This document shows, piece by piece, positions 39,701-48,200 of a stretch of DNA of 64,000 bases (its first letter is position 1; every line of letters starts with the position of its first letter). Made by a program: the position numbers and the translations under genes. The stretch is from assembly GCF_963576615.1 (NCBI RefSeq), contig NC_088711.1:36444121-36508120 (forward strand). The letters run 5' to 3'. The DNA comes from Watersipora subatra. Its lineage: Eukaryota > Bryozoa > Gymnolaemata > Cheilostomatida > Watersiporidae. A model generated the notes under the pieces. The model ran no database searches and had not been told where the DNA came from. It saw nothing but the letters and a program-made list of their open reading frames with translations.

Positions 39701-39953
39701 GAAATCTAATCTTCAACTTACCTACACACGAGCAACAGCTGGGGTATTTGTCCTCCAAACAAGCAGCACATGTAGCGCAACAAGGACAATCTTCCTCTGT
39801 TGCTCCTTCAGGAACATCACAGTTGCAAGACTTGAGGAGCTGACATTTAGTAACGATTGGGCCACATACGATGTCATTGCACGATGACACATTTTTCACT
39901 ATTAGTGATAATAAATAGAAGCAACAGTAGAAGAGAAGCTGTTGATGTTTCAT
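24642..39953 (-). CDS. TWSG1: Twisted gastrulation (secreted BMP modulator), complete coding sequence in four exons
   Basis: Exons 39953-39722, 32376-32179, 25402-25242 and 24758-24642 join in phase into 235 codons plus stop; the vertebrate protein is about 223 aa. Residues 1-24 form a signal peptide (FYCCFYLLSLIV). The N-terminal Cys-rich domain includes CNDIVCGPIVTKC, CNCDVPEG and CCSCVGMC. The middle region has the family signature SVEDLRDPIPGLFSALTE. The C-terminal Cys-rich domain has CRSMGAARFRWFHN and GCCECIGDKCIDYG. The predicted mature protein has 24 cysteines. TSG proteins act outside the cell, binding BMP and Chordin and either stabilising the inhibitory complex or promoting BMP release by Tolloid cleavage. 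The start codon follows an acceptor directly (TTTACAG|ATG), so an untranslated 5' exon lies upstream; GTGAGT donors near 40153 and 40484 are candidates. Oddities are an acidic tail after the last cysteine and an eightfold repeat of the exon 2 donor. A separate gene-wide frame from further upstream is intronic. Confidence 0.96.
24945..25180. repeat. 20-22-bp minisatellite in last TWSG1 intron
   Basis: About 11 degenerate copies of ATATATCATAGAGGATAGTA. The array starts about 60 bp from the exon 3 donor. Confidence 0.9.
25242..25402 (-). CDS. TWSG1: TWSG1 exon 3: C-terminal Cys-rich domain, part 1
   Basis: Acceptor TTTGTTAG and donor AGG|GTAAGT. It encodes ENCTVAFVKSCLQLSKCKET and CRSMGAARFRWFHNR. 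The nearly invariant RWFH motif is present. Confidence 0.95.
26513..26740. mobile_element. Degenerate copy of the GTTTCCATG MITE family
   Basis: It starts CATTATGTGTTTCCATAGAC. Its interior (GTTTAAGATGGAATAGCTTA and ATTCGCAATGGCGTTTCTAT) resembles the elements at 44257 and 46396. The ends are eroded. Confidence 0.5.
26995..27032. repeat. Perfect 18-bp-arm palindrome
   Basis: GTTCTCAGCTGAATCTAT and its exact inverse are separated by TG. Confidence 0.95.
29943..30738. repeat. 17-bp minisatellite, about 46 copies, with 221-bp higher-order repeat
   Basis: The unit is AACCAGAATAGATTAAC. A block of 13 units with the same variants (marker AACCAGAAAAGATTAAC at 30091 and 30312) is duplicated at exactly 221 bp. 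It is in TWSG1 intron 2. Confidence 0.95.
32034..32189 (-). repeat. TWSG1: 19-bp tandem repeat of the TWSG1 exon 2 splice donor (8 copies)
   Basis: The minus-strand unit CCGTTGATACAGGTTAGGG covers the last 12 nt of exon 2 and the first 7 of the intron. Donor motifs recur at exact 19-bp steps, with the plus-strand CCTGTATC starting at 32178, 32159, 32140 and so on down to 32045. The copy farthest into the intron reads CAG|GTGAGG, closer to the U1 consensus than the GTTAGG of the others. Reading past the first donor meets TAG at once. Confidence 0.93.
32179..32376 (-). CDS. TWSG1: TWSG1 exon 2: linker with family signature
   Basis: Acceptor CTATTTTAG. The split glycine codon restores the VGMC motif. 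It encodes VEDLRDPIPGLFSALTESEE, then a segment with LLHHKNFGVSVDT. The donor ACAG|GTTAGG is the first of eight 19-bp repeats. Entry and exit phases are both 1. Confidence 0.95.
33559..34232. mobile_element. TIR transposon (family A), copy 1, possibly Harbinger-like
   Basis: The ends are inverted repeats starting CACTATGTTTCCATG, with TGCGCAGT following one base later. The flanks are ATA on both sides, compatible with a 3-bp target duplication. The subterminal regions are GC-rich and carry many TGCGCA palindromes. The interior matches the copy at 56696 in reverse orientation. A 27-codon frame (MICIHEDDEVITFLDFVID) conserved in part may be a transposase or accessory-protein remnant. Length 674 bp. 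Confidence 0.8.
34866..35020. mobile_element. Long-TIR MITE, solo arm
   Basis: AAAGGTTGACTTGCAACAAA and about 150 bp beyond match the left arm of the element at 12765. The other arm was not found nearby. Confidence 0.75.
39722..39953 (-). CDS. TWSG1: TWSG1 exon 1 (coding): signal peptide and N-terminal Cys-rich domain
   Basis: The ATG at 39953 is immediately after the acceptor. Seventy-seven codons plus 1 base; donor TAG|GTAAGT. It contains the signal peptide and 13 of the 14 cysteines of the N-terminal domain. Confidence 0.95.
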
Positions 39954-42017
39954 CTGTAAATATATTACAAGACTCAACAAAATACATTCTTCAAAAAGCG
40001 AGCACAACATCACATATACAAACATACATAAGAAGTCGCTGAAATGTAAAGACCAAGGTGAAAGTTTATGTGTCATGTGTCCTTCTGCTGCAATCACATC
40101 ATTATTTCATATCCCGAGTACTCATTTTGACAGGTCTAGTCACAGGTACTCACGTTGTGATTTAGCACCATAATATATCGATGCAGAGCCTTAAAAACTC
40201 ATAGTTGTTGCTATTTTAAATGCCATATGCAATTGTGATATTATCATCTCCACAGTATTTCAAAGCAATAAAATTTGATGGCCAGAACTTAATGCCAGCT
40301 GAGGTAAACCACCATTTACCTTTTTCCCAATGAATCGAAACCTGATAACCCAGTTCAGATTTGTAATGTTTGAACGCGAACACCTATGAACTGGAACACC
40401 AGGAAAAACAAATACTTCAATTAATGGTCAATTTGCGGAGTCTAGGATAATGATGCCTAATACATATAGTACAAGCAACTCACCGTGTGGTACAATATTA
40501 ATCCGTGTTATAATAAATCCGCAAAAGTGATTGATTGTTGAGATGTTTGTCCTTAAAATAATACGAGCTATTATTTAGTTTACAGCATATTGAAAAGAGC
40601 CTATTGGTATCAAGCGGTTCAACACATCAGAACAATAGCCGTTGAATGTGCTGTTCCACGTCCAACACTAAAGTCTAATAGTGTATTAAAAATGTAAATA
40701 ATGACTATCAAAATAAAATTTATTGCTGATAACAATCACTGGTCGTTTACGATAAAATTGCGGCGCGTTTCCACCAGGCATGCAAACCGCGAATGACTTA
40801 AGAGCAACAGGTGGTCCGCCTACATGTATTAATAAAATCGTATCAGCCGTAAGAAGTCAAGGTTGACATCGATTCGACATAGCCTTGGTTTTTTTGTGAT
40901 TCGAAGTTATCTATGTAATTATTGTACCTACATTTGAATGGACTTCGGCAAAAACAACTTAAACGGTGTAGGACAATTCCATAATACTCTTCTATTTGTG
41001 TAGGAGCAAAGCACTTAGGTCAGTGGTTCCCAACATTTTTCATTCAGTTTCTCCTTGCCTTTTCATAAATTTGATTCCCTCGCACTTTTGACTCACATGG
41101 CTAAAAACAACTGATACAAACTATAATCCCATTTTATTGTACATATCTAAACATATAACAACATATTATTAATTTTTACACAGCACAACAATACATGACC
41201 TGCATGGCAGTGTATTGGTTTATGACTAGGTTAACTTACTATCTAATCATATTCTGGATGGACGTATTCACATAAATCTGGGTTCTGACTAGTAGCTCAT
41301 GATTAGCAACTAATAGTATAAATAAAACCGAAATGTTAAATGATGAAACCTAAACTCACACGGCACTACAGGACATAAATTAAAAATTTAATGAATCAGA
41401 CACCTTTCTGTTCACCCCTCGTCTATTAAAAATTTCCCTCAAGGTTGAATTCCTCTCTAGTTGGGAACCCCTGATTTAGGTAGTATGTGTGTCAAATAAA
41501 AGAATCCCACTTCATACATATTCTAATAGCTGTTTTCATCACCTAACTAAGCCGATTAGAGAAGCTGCTGTAGGTAACAGGTGCAAAGATGATTATATTG
41601 AACAGCATAAATATAGCAAACAGCTGCCAGATGCCATAGCATCAAGAATATACAAGAATATAAGGTGCAATTGATATCACAAGAATGTGTGGTTTCAAGA
41701 AATGTTCCAGTACTATTTGTAACAAAACTTAGAACCAGATTCTCAAACGGTTCACGGCATACTGCATTTTCAAGACACTAAATTAAGATTTCTCTATGAA
41801 AAACTCCACATGCAGGAAAGCTATAATGCTACAAAAGCTATTAGTAAAAATTTGTTCTTGCTAAATAAAATGTCAGCTCTGTTCTCAAAATCATTAAATT
41901 TAACAGTTACAGCTCATGCAGCAACTCAACTATGGCATGCCCCAAAATAGTATAACAAAGCACTATGCATGACACTAAGCGAATATAATCCATGAGATAT
42001 AGCTTTGAAACCATTGT
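39954..42017. other. Region between TWSG1 and the fibrinogen-like gene
   Basis: It should contain the TWSG1 5' UTR and promoter and the 3' UTR of the fibrinogen-like gene. Two GTGAGT donors on the minus strand (about 40153 and 40484) are candidates for the untranslated exon. It also holds a hAT element. No TATA box was fixed. Confidence 0.4.
41021..41473. mobile_element. hAT-type non-autonomous element
   Basis: The ends are CAGTGGTTCCCAAC and the inverse of CAGGGGTTCCCAAC. The 8-bp flanks ACTTAGGT and ATTTAGGT match at 7 of 8 positions, the target duplication size of hAT elements. Length is 453 bp with no transposase frame. Confidence 0.85.
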
Positions 42018-42238
42018 TCAGCTCCATGGGTTATCTTGGCAGACAACGTTAGACACAGAGATCTGAGCTTGATCTCTGTTGCTCAGCATGTCTCCCAATG
42101 TAAAAGCTGTAACAGGAAGACTTCGCTTGTCTGTCACCACAATCCTATCCCGCAGCCAACTGTTCGGCGAGTCAGCAGCGCAGTTACAGAGAGAGGAAGA
42201 CTTGACGCAGCTGTTATCCTTGCCGCACTCACAAAGTC
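42018..42238 (-). CDS. Fibrinogen-like gene exon 6: C-terminal CNC...LPV segment
   Basis: Acceptor GCTGTTTAG. It encodes LCECGKDNSC, CNCAADSPNSW, TDKRSLPVTAFTLGDM and, just before the stop (42018-42020), VVCQDNPWS. The CNC, W, TDK and LPV pattern is the closing signature of the CASPR fibrinogen-like region. Confidence 0.87.
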
Positions 42239-45200
42239 CTAAACAGCAATAATTACAGAAAAGTATGCAAACAGATAAATGGTGAAAGGAATTGTGATAC
42301 AAGTTAAACAGCAAGCTTGACCGTCAATTTGGAGTTGTTCTATCGGTAAAATGCCAATGTGTATAAAACAGGCAATGAGCTAACTGTATGAATGGACCAG
42401 TTAACAGAGAATTGTGTCAGCAGCGCAGCAGCTCAATGCATCTCTAATTGACTCAAAGAATTGATTCCCACTTGATAAAATTTTGATATTATTTCAATCA
42501 GTTTTAAATCCAAACGTTTTGATGTTAAATTCACCCTTTAATAATTACATATAAATTGCTGTTGTTTAATAGGCCTGCTTTATTTGTGTAGATAATTCTC
42601 ACATAGAAACTGATGAATTCGTTAATTTCTCAGGTTTCGTGATAAAGGTTAAACAAGTGGCTATTGAATTTATCGCAAATTTTCGGAAGTGATGAACTGT
42701 TCACAAAATCCAGCATTATCTTCATGACCTTCACTCTATCTAATTCAGAGCTCAGCAAAACTGCATGTCTGAGATGCAGCATGTGATGCCAGAAGTACGT
42801 CTCAGTGACCCATGAACTACTCATGTGTTGTGTAGAAAGATAGTACTATCGTCTATAATAGATTAAGATTCTTAAAGGTATCAAGAAACCATGAACCATT
42901 ATGATTTACAGATAAACGCTACTACTCTGCATTTACCTTGTGAAAAGTATTCAAAAGACTCCAATGGCATTCCAAATGCCATAGCTTTAGTTCCAAGAGA
43001 ATCCAAATAAAGCATGCTGCTTGCATGGCAGTCCCAGTCTACCCTATTACAACAAAATAACCCAAACTATAAACAAACACATTGCCCATGTAAAAGTTAG
43101 ACCTAATATAATAAGAACAGCGTTTATGAGCAAGTTGACTTAAACTGGTTTCCAACATCTAATAAACTCATGTTGACCTTGGTTGGTGACTGTAGCAATT
43201 AATTTATGTAGAAGATCATCAATAGCAAGCAAAATTGTCTCAGCAACAACTCAGTGACTACGAGCTCCAAAGAATAATACAAGTTAAGGAATAAACGCTT
43301 CGACAACTTTGGTATAAATCAGTACAATAGCCGATCGATCATCTGTTATTAGCAAGCGCGTACATCAGTTGTCCCAACTGTACAATCGTGCGCAAATTGA
43401 ACAAATTCAAACTAGAGTATCGCTTGTTAGTGTACCCTGGCTCGTTTTAACAGAGAAAAAGAAATTGACTCGATCTGCTCTGATTGGTTATGCCAACTGA
43501 ACAATCGGTCGCAAGTCGAACAAATTGAACTTGCATTTTGGCCAATTTTTTTAAACATTTTTAGTCTGGCAAAAAAAAGTTTTGTAATTAATCATCCTAT
43601 CAAGATTTAGGTAAAATCTGTCTGACTATTGACTAGTGTACACACAGTGATAGCGTATTAACCCGTTGACAACTGTACTATAAACTAGTGTTTGAACCCT
43701 TTGACAACTGTACTATAAACTAGTGTTTGAACCCTTTGACAACTGTACAATAAACTAGTGTTTGAACCCTTTGACAACGGTACTATAAACTAGTGTTTGA
43801 ACCCTTTGACAACTGTACTATAAACTAGTGTTTGAACCCTTTGACAACTGTACTATAAACAGTGTTTGAACCCTTTGACAACTGTACTATAAACTAGTGT
43901 TTGAACCCTTTGATAACTGTACTATAAACTAGTGTTTGAACCCTTTGACAACTGTACTATAAATTAGTATTTGAACCCTTTGACAACTGTACTATAAACT
44001 AGTGTTTGAACCCTTTGACAACTGTACTATAAACTAGTGTTTAAACCCTTTGACAACTGTACTATAGACTAGTGTTTGAACCCTTTGACAACTGTACTAT
44101 AAACTAGTGTTTGAACCCTTTGACAATTGATCAGTTGCGTGATGTTCTTCGAATGTCATTGTGTTTTTGCAGCAAAACAATTAGACCAGCGTTTGAAATG
44201 GTGATCTGTTCTCAGGATCGTGTAATATGTTTAGATCAGCAGAAAAAGATTTTATTCACTATGTTTCCAATGTGCGGATGATGATGATCTGGAAGTTTTG
44301 TGAACATCCAGTTACCATCCAATAAGTGTTTTAATGGACATTTGCATGCTGCGCATTAACACAAGCGCTTTGTGAAAAAATTAGGAATTCTATGTCAAAG
44401 GTCAATGCGGTGCATAGCGGTCTCCTGCCTCATCAACTTGAAATGGAAACGATTGAAGTATGGACAATATTTAAAGTGGACTTACTTGCGCAACATTTTC
44501 GTGCGCATCATTCACAAGTGGCGTTTCCATCTCCACAAGCATGAAAAAATCTGCGAGTAATAAAATTCTCTTGACTTGCAGGTTTTTCCCATTTTCATCT
44601 CGCGGATGATGCAGACTTGCAGATTTACCGCATCAGGGAAACGCAATGATTCAGACAAAAACAAAGACAACTGAGTTGTTCCGGCCATTGTGTCTACTAC
44701 CAGTGTGAAAATATACATGCATGAACTTATCTTAATGCTATGAGCAAACTTTTCTTCTCAGTATCAACCTGAGAGTTATGCCTAAATACTTTTAGGCATT
44801 CTATTAGCTGCCTTTGTCATGAAGCCATGAGTATTTGTACCAAAGGCATGTAACTTAACTCAACTTAAATTTAACATGAAGTTAACCGACGACTTTTGTG
44901 ACAACGTACACTGCTTCAGACTAATTAACATGCAACAAAATTTATTGCTGATATTTACCGCTGGCTGCAGTTGCCGGAGACATGCACGGCTGCTCTCATC
45001 TGGTCGAGGGACAGAGCATAGTCTATCTTAGTCTTGGTTGTTGGACAATAGTCAGCTGCCCCTGGTACACCGAAATCCCTGTGATCAATACAGTCACGCG
45101 GACCCCCTATATTCTTCATCCAGTATGAGTTCGAAAACCCAAACTAAAATTACATGTTTCATTTAAGCACTGTTTCTCCAAGTTTAATAGTTGTTCACAA

Positions 45201-48200
45201 GAATAAAATATATTATTAAAATAAGACCATGATCAAAGCAAGCGGAAGTAGAAATTCAGCTAAGGGTAACATTAACTTGACCTCTACTAAGAGTAGGTCT
45301 AGCCATGAACAGCTTTCAAATCACGAATGAAATTACACGTATATCTTTCATCTAGTAAATATAAACAGACAGCAGCGAGCAACATCTACCTTCTTGATGT
45401 ATGAGCTGAGCGGCTAGTGGCGGACAGAGCTAGCTCATAGTTGCACATGGCTATCTCATCTCATAGTAACACACAGTTAGCTCATAGTAACACACAGTTA
45501 GCTCATTGTAACACACATATAGCTCATAGTAACACACTTATAGCTCATAGTAACACACAGATAGCTCATAGTAACACACACATAGCTCATAATAACACAC
45601 ACACATATAGCTCATAGTAACACACATATAGCTCATAGTAACACACATATAGCTCATAGTAACACACACATAGCTCATAGTAACACACATATAGCTCATA
45701 GTAACACACATATAGCTCATAGTAACACACAGATAGCTCATAGTAACACACATATAGCTCATAGTAACACACATATAGCTCATAGTATCACACACATACA
45801 TGTATAGCTCATAGTAACACATTTATAATAGCTCATAGTAACACACTTATAGCTCATAGTAACACACTTATAGCTCATAGTAACACACTTATAGCTCATA
45901 GTAACACATGTATAGCTCATAGTAACACACGTATAGCTCATAGTAACACACATATAGCTCATAGTAACACACATATAACTCATAGTAACACACATATAGC
46001 TCATAGTAACACACACATACATGTATAGCTCATAGTAACACATTTATAATAGCTCATAGTAACACACTTATAGCTCATAGTAACACACTTATAGCTCATA
46101 GTAACACACAGATAGCTCATAGTAACACACAGATAGCTCATAGTGACTCATGTACAATATATAAATTCCAGTGTCCGTCTGTCCAGTTATAGCGACAAAG
46201 TTTTACTAATGAAAAACCCGTTTTGAAGAAGATTTGAACTCAGAACCTCCAGTTCTGGAGACATCAAGCTTGTCCATTGGACTACATCGTACAACTAGCA
46301 GAGCCGTGAATAATAGTGAAAACATTCAATACATCCGTTAAAATACGCATAACGAAGTTGCCTCACACGTAACGATTACTAGCTGGGATCACTAGCATTA
46401 TGTTTCCATGACACACATGATGCGCATTTGGAGTTGTGCGCAATTGAGTGTTTTAATGAACATTCGCTGGATGGGCATTTGATGCCAGCGCTTGACCCCA
46501 TAGGTCAAGTATTAAGCTAAATACCCCATAAAATGCTACACAGTCTTGTCACGCTTAGCTTAGCAGTATTCGTTCAGAACATTGGAGCTGCTCAAATAAA
46601 AATAAAAATGGCTGAAGCGTGAAAATTTTTAGAATGGAATAGCCTGTGCGATATATTAATGCGCATCCTTCGCAAGTGCCATTTTCATTATTACCAAGTA
46701 TGATGGATTTGATAACATGTACGAGTAGCAAAACTTGCTTAGCTTTTAGATTTAGGCCGTTTCTATGATGCGGATTGGCTCAAATTTGCGCATCATGCGC
46801 GTCATGGGATACTGTTGTATAAGTGAATCATAGACCTATTAGCTATATTTAAGTATACATGTATTTAAGTTAACTATATTAAGCATAGTTAATTGGTCTA
46901 TGAAGTGAATGCCCGGCGTTGCACAGATAATAAAACCGCTGATAAACAGTTGCAAGTAATGTAATAAATAGGTAATGTTGTAGGTAAGGTAATGTTTATA
47001 AGCTGTTTTTTATTACCATTGCAACGCAGGGCATTCAGCTAATTTCTGTATAACTTCTAAAATTCAGTCGCATCACATCGATAGCATATGCTTATTATTT
47101 ACCAAGTATGATCATTTGGGACATGGCCAGGCCGAGGTAATAGCTACATGTAGATTATCTAGACTATTGCAGATTGCAAGACGAGTACCTCGGTGGTGAC
47201 AGCGGCTCCACTCCAACCACATCGAACGGAGAATGGCTTAATTGATCTCATAGGTCCATCTGGATCAATGTATGTCCATCTATCATGTCTAACAATTTTG
47301 GAGCTCAGAGCTTCCCGACAGGTTCTTGGGTAGTTACTCCTTTGGTATTGCAGGTTATCAGGCGGAGACGTACTCGGAGGCTCACGTAACCTGATGAGGG
47401 CATTATCTACAGATGATAGAATTCATGTAAGGTGATGAGGTGATGGGCATCATTTATCAATATTTGTTTCTAGCCAACATTACTATAAGTAGAAAAAGAG
47501 AAGCACAACGCAGGAAGCCAGCAGATTCAGAGTTGTACTGCGCTACATTTTGAGTTAATATTTGCACATATGCATGTATAAATAAGCATATGATATGCAT
47601 GTCTCAACTGACAGCAACAAACCTAGAATAAAAAGTTTTCATATGATAAGCATAAAACTTTGCAATATGCAATGAAGGAAATTTTCTAAACTCAACCTGA
47701 TGCTTATTTGTTACTATCAACAACACGGAAACCTATTAGATAGATGCAAGAGCGAATAACTCTTAAACATCATACAAGGTAATTTGTGTCTTTAGCGTTC
47801 ATTAGGTAGAAAGGAATGGTTTGTCCCTCGGTGTACTTTTTAGTTGTTACAACAAACTGCTTTAAATTTAAAAGTTGTTGAAGTTGATGTGGCAATCATC
47901 TACATAAATGTCTGTTGAAAATAGTGTTTAAAATCTGGTATTTGTTCACCAGACTTACCAATCCTAGCCAAGGTAGAGCTCAGTTTCCCTATTTGAGCTT
48001 TCATGTCCGATTTTAACGTCTGAAATTCACTTGAAACCTGAATATAAATAAATGAAGAAAGTAAAACTGATGATCAGATGGTTTAGATAGAGCTGCGAGG
48101 ATTCGCTATGAGAGGCATTCGCTATGAGAGGCATTCGCTATGAGAGGCATTCGCTATGAGAGGCATTCGCTATGAGAGGCATTCCCTATGAGAGGCATTC

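Larger units (their letters stand above)
32377..39721. other. TWSG1: TWSG1 intron 1 (7.3 kb)
   Basis: It hosts a TIR transposon at 33559-34232 and a partial long-TIR MITE at 34866-35020. Otherwise it is AT-rich unique sequence with no supported exon. Confidence 0.7.

Noticed and set aside
39954-40097. Upstream in-frame methionine that would lengthen TWSG1 by about 48 residues
   Set aside because: The codons before 39953 are preceded by a clear acceptor, TTTACAG, directly at the ATG, and the shorter start gives a normal signal peptide. The upstream segment is intron.
45538-46043. Frames of repeating MCYYELYV / CVTMSYM
   Set aside because: The 21-bp array keeps frame by arithmetic; no acceptor, domain or unique sequence.
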